A DNA stretch of 64,000 nucleotides from the NCBI RefSeq assembly GCF_000515215.1, contig NZ_KI911557.1:1137586-1201585 (forward strand). Direction: 5' to 3'. The position numbers and the translations under genes were made by a program. The stretch is from Methylomonas sp. 11b (GTDB lineage: Bacteria > Pseudomonadota > Gammaproteobacteria > Methylococcales > Methylomonadaceae). The notes under the pieces are model-generated. The model was not told the DNA's origin. It saw only the letters and a list, made by a program, of their open reading frames with translations, and did no database searches. Position 1 is the stretch's first letter. Every line of letters starts with the position of its first letter. This document shows, in pieces, positions 9,409 through 18,562 of this stretch.

Positions 9409-9983
9409 ATGACGCGCGTTATCAACGCTGGCTGGCGCTATCACTATTGGGATTGGTGTTATTTAGCGTAATATTTCTGGTTTTGCTGCCTTTATTCAGC
9501 AGTTGGCTGGATTATCGCGAGCAAAAAAACGACCTGCTGTTTCGTTTGCAACGTCAGCAAGCTATTGTTGCCCGCCGCGACAGCGTTGCCCAAAACCTGG
9601 AATCATTGAATCAGCAATACCAGCAGCAAGGGTATCTGAGCGACAGCGACACCGAAGCGCTGGCCTCGGCCGAGTTGCAAAACATCGTCAAAACCGCGGT
9701 AACGGAAGCCGGCGGCCAACTGACCAGCACGCAAGGTTTGCCGGGCAAGGCCGAAGAGGATTTTGTCCGCGTCGCCGTGAAAGTGCGGATGAGCGGCAGC
9801 ATCGAAGCATTGCGCGCGGTGTTGCATAGTCTGGATACCAATATGCCCTTGTTACTGGTCGATCAATTGGACATTTCCCCGGTACGCGGCGCGCGTAACC
9901 GCACTACCAACAAAATGGACCCCAGTTCTCAGTTGAATGTCAGTTTTGAAGTCATCAGCTTTATGCGAGCCAAGACCTCATGA
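9405..9983 (+). CDS. gspM: Type II secretion protein GspM (GspMb/PilO-like)
   Basis: Small bitopic inner-membrane protein of 192 residues, partner of GspL. A hydrophobic helix at about 11-32 is followed by a periplasmic coiled coil (DYREQKNDLLFRLQRQQAIV) and a PilO-like ferredoxin-fold region ending in LNVSFEVISFMR. Its ATG overlaps the gspL stop and its stop overlaps the next gene by 4 bases. The letter assignment depends on order as well as on fold. Confidence 0.85.
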   Translation: MNDARYQRWLALSLLGLVLFSVIFLVLLPLFSSWLDYREQKNDLLFRLQRQQAIVARRDSVAQNLESLNQQYQQQGYLSDSDTEALASAELQNIVKTAVTEAGGQLTSTQGLPGKAEEDFVRVAVKVRMSGSIEALRAVLHSLDTNMPLLLVDQLDISPVRGARNRTTNKMDPSSQLNVSFEVISFMRAKTS

Positions 9984-10597
9984 ACCAAAAGCTGATCAGA
10001 TTGCAATTACTGGGTTGCGGCGCGCTGAGCCTGCTGTTGGCAGCGGAATGGACTTATAGTCGATTTACGTTAAAGCAATTGCAAACACTGCTGGAGCCGC
10101 GCCCGCAAACCGAATCCCCGGCCGAGCAACTGCCCAATATCGCCGATAATAGCGGCTCTGCGGAAACTTACAGCGATATAGTCGATAGACCTTTGTTTGT
10201 CGAAGGCCGAAAGCCTGTCGCCGAAACCAATCCGACCGATAATTTGCAAACTCAAGATTCAGGGCAAATCGACGACTGGGAGTTAATCGGCGTTTACGAT
10301 AAAAATAACAAGCCGACCGCCTTGTTTAGAAAGCGCAACGAAGCCAAAAAGTTTTTAAAAATAACCGAAGAACAAAGCATATCCGGTTGGCTGCTGAAGC
10401 AAATACAAGCCGACCATGTGCTGCTTCAGCAAGGTGGCCAGGAAAAATCGGTCGTATTGAGAAAACCGCGTGCGCAAGTCAAGCCTCCCGTACCGGGTAA
10501 GCCAGCCGTACCGCCCAGACCGCCGCACCCCAACGCCGTTGCCAAACCTATAGAACCAGTACCCAATGAAAATCCCGAGAACATCAATGACAACTAA
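9980..10597 (+). CDS. Type II secretion GspC/XpsN-like periplasmic linker
   Basis: A 205-residue bitopic protein with a membrane helix at about 8-25 and a homology-region-like beta domain (DIVDRPLFVEGRKP, then DWELIGVYDKNNKPTALF). Such domains contact the secretin GspD. No PDZ domain is present. The C-terminal 40 residues are Pro-rich (KPPVPGKPAVPPRPPHP). By position between gspM and gspD it matches xpsN, which takes the GspC role in the Xanthomonas-type operon. Its 3' end overlaps gspD by 32 bases. Confidence 0.8.
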   Translation: MNQKLIRLQLLGCGALSLLLAAEWTYSRFTLKQLQTLLEPRPQTESPAEQLPNIADNSGSAETYSDIVDRPLFVEGRKPVAETNPTDNLQTQDSGQIDDWELIGVYDKNNKPTALFRKRNEAKKFLKITEEQSISGWLLKQIQADHVLLQQGGQEKSVVLRKPRAQVKPPVPGKPAVPPRPPHPNAVAKPIEPVPNENPENINDN

Positions 10598-12857
10598 AAA
10601 AATCAACATTTCTCCAATGTTGGCGTTGGCGCTTTCCATGACCGGCTGTGAATTTATCGGCCCGCAATTGCATGAAAAACTGGCTATTGCCGATAGCAAA
10701 CCGGCTCAAGAAGACACCTTGTTGATTCCGGAACTGGCTAACGACGCCAATAAAAACGCCGAAAATAGAATCACCAAAGTCGAAATGTACCCTAGCGGCG
10801 AAGCGAGCATCGTCCCCCAAGCCAGCCACCACGGCGGCGGCAAAACCAGCGGTAAGGGCGAATACAGTTTGAATTTCGATGACGCCGATCTGGGCGAAGT
10901 GGCTAAAGTAATACTCAGCGACATTCTGGGCCGGAATTACACCATCAGTCCGCAAGTGGTCGGTAAAGTTACCTTGCAAACCTCCAAACCGTTAAGCAAG
11001 GACGAGCTGATCCCAACCCTGGATATGCTGCTGAGCTTGAATAATGCCGCCCTGACCGAACAAGGCGGCATGTATTTAATTAAACCGTCCAACGAAGCCT
11101 TGTACAGCAGCTCAATCAGCTCTCTGTCCGGCGCCAAGATGCCCAATGGTTATCAGGTACGGGTAATTCCGGTAAAAAATGTCGCAGCCTCGGAACTGGC
11201 GGACATATTGAAACCGTTATTGCCGGAAAAATCCTTGCTGCATGTCGATCCGAACCGAAATCTGATTTTGGTCGCAGGCTCCGGCGCGGAAATTTCTAGG
11301 GCACTGGATGTGGTCAATACCTTTGATGTCGATATTTTAAAAGGCCGCTCCTTTGCTTTGTTTACCCCGGCTAACGTCAGCGCCGGCAAAATCATTGAAG
11401 AGCTGGAACAAATCTTCAACACTAAAAAGTCCAAAGACGACGAAGCCAGCTTTTTCCGGTTTATAGAGATAGAAAGGCTTAACGCGGTATTAGCCGTCAC
11501 CCATCAAGCCGGTTATCTGAAGGACATTGAAAACTGGGTATTTCGGCTGGATCGGATCAACACGGCGGCAGCCGGCGGCGTGAATGTCTACCGGGCGCAA
11601 CATGTCAGCGCTACGGATTTGGCCGAGACCTTAAGCAATATTTTCGGTAGCGGCGGTTCCGGTAAATCCAGCAAGGCTTCCATCGCTTCCGGCCGTAAAT
11701 CATTATCGGCCACCAATAAAAAGTCCGACAGCTCATCGAGTAGTAGTACGGGCGGCGCTAATCGGCAGCAGGATTCGATGAGCGATAGAACGCTTGGCGA
11801 CCGAACCAAAGACAAAAACAGCAGCGGTAGCGGCGCACTCGGCGGCAGCTTAAGCAGCAGTTCGGGCGGCAGCAATAACAACGACATGCCCAATGTAAAA
11901 ATCATCGCCGATGAAGGCAATAACGCCCTGATTATTGTCGCGACAGCTCAAGAATACGCGGTGATCGACCGCGTGCTAAAACAATTGGATGTACTGCCAC
12001 TACAAGTAATGATCGATGCGACGATTGTGGAAGTGACGTTAAACGATGACTTGAAATACGGTCTGCAATGGTATTTCAGCCACAATAATGGCGGCACCAA
12101 CCAGATAAACGGCGGCTCCGTACAAGGTTTAAACTTGGTTGATTTGACAAAAGATGCGGCAAAAGCGCTTTCAACTGGCGGTTTTTCCTATGCGTTTTCC
12201 AGCGGTTCCAAGGATATTCAAGCCGTGTTGAACGCCAGTGCCAAAAACAATAACGTAAATGTCATCTCTTCACCGTCCTTGATGGTATTGAACAACCAGG
12301 AAGCCACGATCAAAGTCGGTGATTCAGTGCCAATTCGCTCCTCGGTTTCCACCCCCGTTACATCTAGCGGCGTTAACAACAACCCTATCCAAACTAGTTC
12401 CATTCAAATGGTGGATACCGGTGTGAATTTATCGGTTAGACCCAGGGTTAATGCCGGTGGACTGGTTCTGATGGACATATTGCAAAGCGTTAATCAGGCG
12501 ATCAAAACCACGACCAGCGAAACCATCGACTCGCCCACCATTCAAAAAAGAGAGATAGAAAGCAGTGTTGCGGTACAAAGCGGCGAAACCATCGTCCTGG
12601 GCGGTTTGATTAAGGAAAACAACGATTATTTGCGTGACGGCGTGCCGCTGCTGCACGAGATACCATTAATCGGGCCGCTTTTCGGCGGTACGACGCGTAA
12701 CAAGGACAAAACCGAATTAGTAGTACTGCTCACCCCACGCGTGATGAAAAGCCGCCAAGATGCTCGGGATATTACCGACGAATTTAAGCGAAAACTATCG
12801 GGCATCTATTATCAAAAGCCTATCGAAATCAATGTTGACGTGGAAGCGGTGCAATAG
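10566..12857 (+). CDS. gspD: Type II secretion secretin GspD
   Basis: Outer-membrane secretin, the exit channel of the type II system. The 763-residue product begins with a lipoprotein-like signal (LALSMTGC, Cys about 28). N-domains follow: N0 (SLNFDDADLGEVAKVILSDI) and KH-like N1-N3 with NRNLILVAGSGAEI. A Ser/Gly-rich insert of about 70 residues splits N3. The secretin core (VMIDATIVEVTLNDDLKYGLQW to LVVLLTPRVM) has the conserved VPLLHEIPLIGPLFG. ATG 10587 is an alternative start. It is the last gene of the operon; a 45-base gap separates it from the MgtC-like gene. Confidence 0.96.
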   Translation: MKIPRTSMTTKKINISPMLALALSMTGCEFIGPQLHEKLAIADSKPAQEDTLLIPELANDANKNAENRITKVEMYPSGEASIVPQASHHGGGKTSGKGEYSLNFDDADLGEVAKVILSDILGRNYTISPQVVGKVTLQTSKPLSKDELIPTLDMLLSLNNAALTEQGGMYLIKPSNEALYSSSISSLSGAKMPNGYQVRVIPVKNVAASELADILKPLLPEKSLLHVDPNRNLILVAGSGAEISRALDVVNTFDVDILKGRSFALFTPANVSAGKIIEELEQIFNTKKSKDDEASFFRFIEIERLNAVLAVTHQAGYLKDIENWVFRLDRINTAAAGGVNVYRAQHVSATDLAETLSNIFGSGGSGKSSKASIASGRKSLSATNKKSDSSSSSSTGGANRQQDSMSDRTLGDRTKDKNSSGSGALGGSLSSSSGGSNNNDMPNVKIIADEGNNALIIVATAQEYAVIDRVLKQLDVLPLQVMIDATIVEVTLNDDLKYGLQWYFSHNNGGTNQINGGSVQGLNLVDLTKDAAKALSTGGFSYAFSSGSKDIQAVLNASAKNNNVNVISSPSLMVLNNQEATIKVGDSVPIRSSVSTPVTSSGVNNNPIQTSSIQMVDTGVNLSVRPRVNAGGLVLMDILQSVNQAIKTTTSETIDSPTIQKREIESSVAVQSGETIVLGGLIKENNDYLRDGVPLLHEIPLIGPLFGGTTRNKDKTELVVLLTPRVMKSRQDARDITDEFKRKLSGIYYQKPIEINVDVEAVQ

Positions 12858-12902
12858 GCCCAAGCCTTTAGCTCTTATCTGCCAAAAACCGGACGGTAAA
12901 AC

Positions 12903-13649
12903 ATGAATCCAATCTCGCCGGACAGGCTGATTTCGTTTTGGTCGATTGCCCAATTGGAAGCCAGCGTGGTCATTCTGATGAATATCGTCGGCGCTCTGTT
13001 TTTGGGCATGGTAGTGGGCTACGAACGCTCCTATCACGGCCGGGCCGCCGGCATGCGCACCTATGGACTGGTGTGCATGGCTTCCGCGGCGGTAACGGTT
13101 ATCGTCGGTTACCCGCAGTTCTGGTTTGGCGGCTTATTGCCGCTCACCACTACCGCCGACCCTACTCGGGTTATTCAGGGCATCGTGACGGGTATCGGTT
13201 TCTTGGGTGCCGGCGTGATCATGAAGGAAGGTCTGAACATCAGCGGATTGACGACTGCCGCCTCGATCTGGGCGTCTTCGGCTATCGGTATTTTATGCGG
13301 CGCCGGGTTTTATTTTGCGGCCATTGTATTGGCTTTAATTGCGTCGGCGACGATGATATGGGGTGGGCGCATCGAGGCAGCCTTGCCTTCCCGGCATGCA
13401 GTGTCTGTCATTTTGCGTTTTCAAACCGGTTATCGCCCCAATCAGACCGAGATCAATGATTTGGCGAATGTCTTGGGGTATAGATTGGCCGAAGGCTCGA
13501 TTACCGTTATCAGCAACAATAAACACGAAGAGTGGCATCTGGTTTTTATTGCAACCGGTAATCATAAAATATCGATTCCTGCGATTGCTGAAAGCCTGGA
13601 ACGCTGCGATTTTCTCAGCGGTTATCAAGTCGCCTTTGCCCGAAACTGA
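12903..13649 (+). CDS. MgtC/SapB family membrane protein
   Basis: A 248-residue membrane protein with about five hydrophobic segments in the first 150 residues. It has the family signatures GYERSYHGRAAGMRTYGLVC, RVIQGIVTGIGFLGAGVIMKEG and TTAASIWASSAIGILCG. The last 85 residues form a soluble ACT-like domain. MgtC proteins are linked to growth at low magnesium and to control of F-type ATPase, but many homologues have no known role. It lies 45 bases after gspD and could be read from the same transcript. Two other magnesium-type proteins (CorB and CorA) lie within 7 kb. Confidence 0.9.
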   Translation: MNPISPDRLISFWSIAQLEASVVILMNIVGALFLGMVVGYERSYHGRAAGMRTYGLVCMASAAVTVIVGYPQFWFGGLLPLTTTADPTRVIQGIVTGIGFLGAGVIMKEGLNISGLTTAASIWASSAIGILCGAGFYFAAIVLALIASATMIWGGRIEAALPSRHAVSVILRFQTGYRPNQTEINDLANVLGYRLAEGSITVISNNKHEEWHLVFIATGNHKISIPAIAESLERCDFLSGYQVAFARN

Positions 13650-13660
13650 GCTTCAGGAAA

Positions 13661-13683
13661 CAGGGAATCGATAAGATACCCTG
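13661..13683 (+). terminator. Hairpin after the MgtC-like gene
   Basis: cagggaatc and gataccctg pair with one mismatch around a GATAA loop, 12 bases past the stop codon. Only a weak T-rich stretch follows (gattttctta about 12 bases on), so termination is plausible but not strong. Confidence 0.4.
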
Positions 13684-13717
13684 CCTCCTCGCCGATTTTC
13701 TTAGTTGAATTGCCGGG

Positions 13718-13930
13718 TTATTCCAATACGTTTTTCACACACTGTCTGGCGAAAGTATTAATCGACAGCGTATCGCTTAAGTATTGGTTGAATAAACCGT
13801 TGATATCGACTGGGTTGAGATACACATAAACGCCGCAGCCCGTTAGCGCGATAAATTGCTGACTCAGCGTTTCAACGAACAAAGTGCGTGTGTTGCTGAG
13901 TTGTGTGATTTCGTTGCTTGAGGTTTTCAT
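13718..13930 (-). CDS. Small hypothetical protein, about 70 residues
   Basis: I do not recognise this protein. ATG at 13930 (MKTSSNEITQLSNTRTL) follows a good ribosome site (aggtgg, five bases upstream on the minus strand), which supports a real gene; a GTG three codons earlier is possible. The product has mixed composition, no clear membrane helix, and a central stretch FIALTGCGVYVYLNPVDI. The 300 bases upstream (13931-14230) hold no other gene. They are moderately AT-rich, with several TGGCA-like words but no convincing promoter. Confidence 0.55.
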   Translation of the reverse strand: MKTSSNEITQLSNTRTLFVETLSQQFIALTGCGVYVYLNPVDINGLFNQYLSDTLSINTFARQCVKNVLE

Positions 13931-14230
13931 GACATCCACCTAATTTGCTGGTTAAACCCAACTATTAAGCAGCATGATCCAAGCCAACTCATTCACCGAT
14001 TACGCTTGAATATTCCGAACACGAACGGGAAACCGTCCAAGAACCTCCAAAATCCCGCTGTCCCAGCGACGAAAAAAAGCCAGACTTTTCTTTTCCTGGG
14101 TTAACGCTTTAATGGGAACAACTTTTGCCAGATAGCAGTGTGTTGGAAACTGTGTGCTGACATGGCAATTTTGTCGCAAAAACTGCCAGAGTTGTCACAG
14201 AACTGGCATTTTCAGGTCGTTTGGCAGCTA

Positions 14231-15451
14231 TTATTCGGCTGGCAGACAGGCTTCCACCAATCTCACCCAATAAGTCGCTCCCAAGGGCAAAATATCATCG
14301 TTAAAATCGTAACTGGTGTTATGCAGGGTACAAGGACCGGCGCCATGGCCAATACTACGATGATCGCCGGAGCCGTTGCCGATGAAGCAGTAGCTACCGG
14401 GTAACTTTTGCAGCATAAACGCAAAATCTTCTGCGCCCATCGTGGCTTTTTGCTCCAAAACATGCCGGTCGCCAACAATAGAGGTCATTACGCTACGGGA
14501 CGTTTCGACTGCCTCACGGTGATTAACAGTCGGCGGATAGCTACGCTTAAATTCAAAATCACATTCCATCCCGTGTGCCAAACAAATATGCTTTGCTACT
14601 TCCCGCATACGGGTTTCAATCAAATCCAGTAGTTGATTGGAGAATGTGCGCACCGTACCGGCCAATTCGCAGGCATCGGCGATGATGTTGGTCGCCTCGC
14701 CCGCATGCACCATGGTTACTGAAATCAAACCGTTATCCAAGGGATTGGCACTTCGAGTCAGGATGGTTTGAAACGCCATAATCATTTGCGCCGCCACCGG
14801 CACCGGGTCCAATCCCAAGTGCGGCAATGCCGCGTGACAGCCCTTGCCGCGGATGACGATGCGAAAGGTATTCAAGGATGCCATCACCGGTCCGGGACTG
14901 ACGGCAAATTGTCCGGCCGGCAATTCAGGCCAATTATGCATGCCGTAAACCGCCTGCATCGGAAACAATTCGAACAGGCCGTCCTTGATCATCTCATCGG
15001 CGCCGCCACCGCCCTCTTCCGCAGGTTGGAATATCAGATAGACAGTCCCGTCAAAATCACGCTGGGTTGCCAAATATTGCGCCGCAGCCAACAGCATAGC
15101 GGTATGGCCGTCATGCCCGCAGCCGTGCATTTTGCCTGGGTGCCGCGAGGCATGCGCAAAGCTGTTTTGTTCATGCATCGGCAAGGCGTCCATATCGGCA
15201 CGCAAGCCGATAGCCTTGTCGGAACTCCCTGCTTTGATGATCCCGACTACACCGGTTTTACCCAAGCCGCGATGAATAGGAATCCCCCATTCAATCAACT
15301 TTGCCGCGACCAGCTCGGCGGTACGCACTTCCTCGAAGCACAACTCCGGGTGGGCGTGTATATCGCGGCGCAATTCGCGGATACCGGCAATATTGGCTGC
15401 AATTTCCGGTATCAGAACAGCTGGCAACGATTCAGCATGGAGTGTATTCAT
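14231..15451 (-). CDS. M20-family amidohydrolase/metallopeptidase
   Basis: A 406-residue zinc hydrolase of the hippurate hydrolase / N-acyl-amino acid amidohydrolase group, probably cytoplasmic. Metal and catalytic motifs are present in order: LRADMDALPM, HGCGHDGHTAMLL, FQPAEEGGGGADEMI, YGMHNWPELPAG, and near the end TMGAEDFAFML. The dimerisation domain carries GCHAALPH. Substrate cannot be told from sequence. It lies 18 bases downstream of the fleQ-like gene on the same strand and may share its transcript, though no functional link is evident. Confidence 0.93.
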   Translation of the reverse strand: MNTLHAESLPAVLIPEIAANIAGIRELRRDIHAHPELCFEEVRTAELVAAKLIEWGIPIHRGLGKTGVVGIIKAGSSDKAIGLRADMDALPMHEQNSFAHASRHPGKMHGCGHDGHTAMLLAAAQYLATQRDFDGTVYLIFQPAEEGGGGADEMIKDGLFELFPMQAVYGMHNWPELPAGQFAVSPGPVMASLNTFRIVIRGKGCHAALPHLGLDPVPVAAQMIMAFQTILTRSANPLDNGLISVTMVHAGEATNIIADACELAGTVRTFSNQLLDLIETRMREVAKHICLAHGMECDFEFKRSYPPTVNHREAVETSRSVMTSIVGDRHVLEQKATMGAEDFAFMLQKLPGSYCFIGNGSGDHRSIGHGAGPCTLHNTSYDFNDDILPLGATYWVRLVEACLPAE

Positions 15452-15469
15452 TGGGAAGTAAAAACCGGT

Positions 15470-16885
15470 CTAAGCCGCATCGGTTTTGCGCAGCTTTTCC
15501 ACGAGCGTAGTTCTGCGCATGTTCAGCAGTTTGGCGGCATGGGCGACAACGCCATTACATTCCTCCAACGCTTGACGGATCAATTCGTTCTCAAGATCGG
15601 TCAGGTACTCCTTAAGATCGATACCTTGCTCCGGTAAATGTACTGCCGTGACAGCGCCAGGGGTCGGCATCGCCAGCGCTTCCCGCTCGGCCGGCCGCAC
15701 GATGTGAATGTCTTGCTCGGGCATTGATATCTGCACGCCTTCCGGCACTTCATAAGCCTGAAATTTTTCCGGTAAATCGCCGACATCGACACTAGCATCC
15801 GGGCTAATGATAGCCAAACGCTCGATCAAATTTGACAGCTCTCGGACGTTACCGGGCCAACTATGCTGCATCAAGGTGGCAATTGCGCGGGGCAATAAAC
15901 TGACGGTTCCCCTATTGGCGGCTTCCATGCGGGCAACCAAATCGTTGATTAAATAAGGTATATCTTCCGCTCTTTCCCGCAAGGCAGGCACTTCGATCGG
16001 AAACACATTCAGACGGTAAAATAAATCCTCGCGAAAGCGCTTTTCGGCGATTTCTTGTTCCAGGTGGCGATGCGTCGCGGCAATAATCCGCACATCGCAA
16101 TGGATGGTTTTATTACTACCGACGCGCTCGAAGGTGCGTTCCTGCAATACTCTTAACAACTTAACCTGCATCGGCATCGGCATATCACCGATTTCATCCA
16201 AAAACAGCGTACCGCCTTCCGCCATTTCGAAACGACCTTGCCGCGAAGTCAACGCGCCGGTAAATGCGCCCTTCTCGTGACCGAACAATTCGCTTTCCAG
16301 GAGTTCACCGGGAATAGCGCCGCAATTGACCGGCACGAATGGCCTGTCTCGCCGCGCAGAGGCACGATGTAGCGCTTGCGCCACGACTTCCTTACCTGTG
16401 CCGGATTCGCCGAGAATAAGCACCGTGGCGTCGGATTTGGCGACTTGATCGATTTGAGCGCGGGTTTTTTGAATGGCCTTACTTTTACCTGCCAAGCCTT
16501 TATCCGGTAGAGACTTCTTAGTGGATTGAACGGGCTGCGGCAAGCTATCCAACAATTGAATCAACTGCGGGTAAACAGTCGGCCACTCCAAGATTTTGCT
16601 GACCATTTGTTGAATGGCACTAACCACTTGCGGCCCACCCGCGTCCACCAGCAAAACCACCGGCATATCGCCGACACTTTCGGTGACCGTTTTGATCAAG
16701 TTGGCTTGCTTGTCTCCGCCGCAGCCGACAAATACCGCATCGAAATCACCGTGCTCTCTGAGCACCGCTTCGAAATCGCTACTGGCAACCGTCTCCACCC
16801 GATATTCCAAAAACTGGAGTATCCCTTCCACTTGCTGACTGCGGTGGGTGTTGTCATCAATGAGCAAAATTTCTGGCAAAGCCAT
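15470..16885 (-). CDS. fleQ: FleQ-like sigma-54-dependent transcriptional activator
   Basis: A 471-residue bacterial enhancer-binding protein. Residues 1-120 are a receiver-like (FleQ) domain. It keeps an acidic pair (LLIDDN) but has FVGCGG where the phospho-acceptor Asp would sit, so regulation by phosphorylation is unlikely. The AAA+ domain (about 140-370) has Walker A GESGTGKE, the sigma-54 contact loop GAFTGA, Walker [12 protein letters not shown], and the FleQ-like stretch [18 protein letters not shown]. The C-terminal Fis-type HTH ends in [18 protein letters not shown]. In Pseudomonas, FleQ controls flagella and, with c-di-GMP, exopolysaccharide genes. A polysaccharide locus starts 3 kb away, so a similar role is plausible but unproven. 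Confidence 0.9.
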   Translation of the reverse strand: MALPEILLIDDNTHRSQQVEGILQFLEYRVETVASSDFEAVLREHGDFDAVFVGCGGDKQANLIKTVTESVGDMPVVLLVDAGGPQVVSAIQQMVSKILEWPTVYPQLIQLLDSLPQPVQSTKKSLPDKGLAGKSKAIQKTRAQIDQVAKSDATVLILGESGTGKEVVAQALHRASARRDRPFVPVNCGAIPGELLESELFGHEKGAFTGALTSRQGRFEMAEGGTLFLDEIGDMPMPMQVKLLRVLQERTFERVGSNKTIHCDVRIIAATHRHLEQEIAEKRFREDLFYRLNVFPIEVPALRERAEDIPYLINDLVARMEAANRGTVSLLPRAIATLMQHSWPGNVRELSNLIERLAIISPDASVDVGDLPEKFQAYEVPEGVQISMPEQDIHIVRPAEREALAMPTPGAVTAVHLPEQGIDLKEYLTDLENELIRQALEECNGVVAHAAKLLNMRRTTLVEKLRKTDAA

Positions 16886-17051
16886 GCGTATATTCTCTGC
16901 AAACTACGTTGTTTTAAGGCGGAAGGGTGTTGCTGATTTTAAGTTAAGCATCGAATCCGATTATTGTCAAAATGACCCCATTTCAAGCTATTGCATAGTT
17001 TAGTTCATGTTGTTTACATCGATTGACTAATCAGCCCTGCAATTTTGCAGC

Positions 17052-17057
17052 TTGACA
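17052..17057 (+). promoter_or_regulatory. Candidate -35 box upstream of corB
   Basis: A perfect TTGACA lies 62 bases before the TTG start of the CorB gene. The bases at -10 distance (about 17075-17080, aaacta) match poorly, so this is a weak call. Confidence 0.3.
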
Positions 17058-17113
17058 AATTTTCCACAACATAGAAACTAGCTTAATGTTTAACAGCCAA
17101 GAGCCCTGTTGCC

Positions 17114-18358
17114 TTGAACGACATATCCTTGAGTGTACTGCTCGGTATACTGGCAGCCCTACTTATCATTTCAGCTTTTTTTTCCGGATCTGAAACCGCC
17201 TTGATGACTCTGAATCGTTATCGGTTGCAGCATTTGGTGAAGAAAAATCATAAGGGCGCTATTAAAGCCCATCAACTCCTGAAAAGGCCGGAACGTTTGC
17301 TAGGCCTTATTCTGCTGGGCAACAACTTTGTCAATATCCTGGCATCGTCATTAACAACCTTAATAGCCATCCGTGTTAGCGGAGACAACGCTATAGCCCC
17401 GGCTATCGGCCTGCTGACTTTCGGCATGCTGGTATTTTCAGAAGTAACCCCAAAAACCTTGGGAGCACTCAAACCTGAGTTACTGGCGTTACTGTCCTCC
17501 TGGATTTACATTCCATTATTAAAGATTTTTTATCCATTAGTATGGATGATTAACTCTATATCCAGCCTGTTATTGTGGCCGTTCGGTATTAAAAGCACGA
17601 GTAATGCGTCTATCGAATCGCTTAATAAAGACGAGTTAAAAAGCATCGTGTCGGACGCCAATCATTTGCCGACGCGCTATCAAAATATGCTGCTGAGTAT
17701 TTTAGATCTGGAATCCGCCAGCGTTACCGACATCATGACCCATCGCAATGAAATTGTCGGTATCGATCTGGAAGAATCGGTAGAAGAGATTATCAAGCAG
17801 CTACAAAATAGCCCGCATACTCGCCTACCGGTATACAAAAAAAATATAGACCGAGTGATAGGTTTTCTACATTTACGTACGATTTTGGCGCAAATTAGTG
17901 ACCCTGATTTTGATAAACACAATATCACTAATAGCCTGTCCAAGCCTTTCTTCATTCCGGCGAGCACTTCGATTCATAAACAGATGCAAATCTTTAAGGC
18001 CGAGAAATTACGTATTGGCCTGGTGGTAGATGAATACGGAGACGTGCAGGGATTAGTGACGCTCGACGACTTATTGCAAGAGATCGTCGGTGAATTGGTT
18101 TCGGAAGAACCCGATATAAAAATGCAAAAAGACGGCAGCTATCTGGTGGATGCCGGCGTAACCATCCGCGAACTGAATCGGATCACCCACTGGGATTTGC
18201 CGACCGAAGGCCCAAAAACCTTGAATGGCTTGGTAATCGAATATATGGAAACTATTCCGGAACCGGGTACCAGTGTGAAGTTGCATGGACATATCATTGA
18301 AATAATTAAGCGTGATGAAAACGCTATCAAGTTGATTAAATTCAATCCCAAACGCTGA
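17114..18358 (+). CDS. corB: CorB/CNNM-type transporter with CBS pair and CorC_HlyC domain
   Basis: A 414-residue membrane protein of the CNNM/CorB family, proposed magnesium transporters or efflux regulators. Domain order: DUF21/CNNM with about three to four hydrophobic segments (1-150, with FFSGSETALMTLNRYRL), two CBS motifs (about 190-310, with IMTHRNEIVGI and GLVVDEYGDVQGLVTLDDLLQEI), and a C-terminal CorC_HlyC domain. The start is TTG: the hydrophobic N-terminus is conserved in family members, so the in-frame ATG 33 codons later is too far downstream. The Shine-Dalgarno is weak. A hairpin follows the stop. Confidence 0.93.
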   Translation: MNDISLSVLLGILAALLIISAFFSGSETALMTLNRYRLQHLVKKNHKGAIKAHQLLKRPERLLGLILLGNNFVNILASSLTTLIAIRVSGDNAIAPAIGLLTFGMLVFSEVTPKTLGALKPELLALLSSWIYIPLLKIFYPLVWMINSISSLLLWPFGIKSTSNASIESLNKDELKSIVSDANHLPTRYQNMLLSILDLESASVTDIMTHRNEIVGIDLEESVEEIIKQLQNSPHTRLPVYKKNIDRVIGFLHLRTILAQISDPDFDKHNITNSLSKPFFIPASTSIHKQMQIFKAEKLRIGLVVDEYGDVQGLVTLDDLLQEIVGELVSEEPDIKMQKDGSYLVDAGVTIRELNRITHWDLPTEGPKTLNGLVIEYMETIPEPGTSVKLHGHIIEIIKRDENAIKLIKFNPKR

Positions 18359-18382
18359 CCAAAATTTATTTTAGGCAAAAAA

Positions 18383-18409
18383 AAGGCAGTTATTTTTAAT
18401 AACCGCCTT
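18383..18409. terminator. Bidirectional-type terminator between corB and corA
   Basis: aaggcagttatt and aataaccgcctt pair over 12 bases (one mismatch) around TTT. On the minus strand the stem is followed by a run of eight T, making a good intrinsic terminator for corA. On the plus strand the A-run precedes the stem, so it is weaker there for corB. Confidence 0.75.
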
Positions 18410-18562
18410 AGAAGCAATAGGAAGAAATATAACGCAACTTTTAACTATCAAACCGAACGAAAAAGCTAGGTTAATGATAGTGGCGAAAATTTCAAATTCA
18501 AATGTGGCATATTGTCGCAGGCTGCATTTGAGCTTTAAATGGGCCAGAAGTATGCCAATCGC

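Noticed and set aside
14163..14178. Possible sigma-54 site TGGCAATTTTGTCGCA
   Set aside because: GG-N10-GC spacing is right, but the -12 and -24 elements each have mismatches and it points into the 3' end of a convergent gene.
14768..15637. 289-codon plus-strand frame antisense to the M20 hydrolase
   Set aside because: The minus-strand protein has complete catalytic motifs; the plus-strand product has none.
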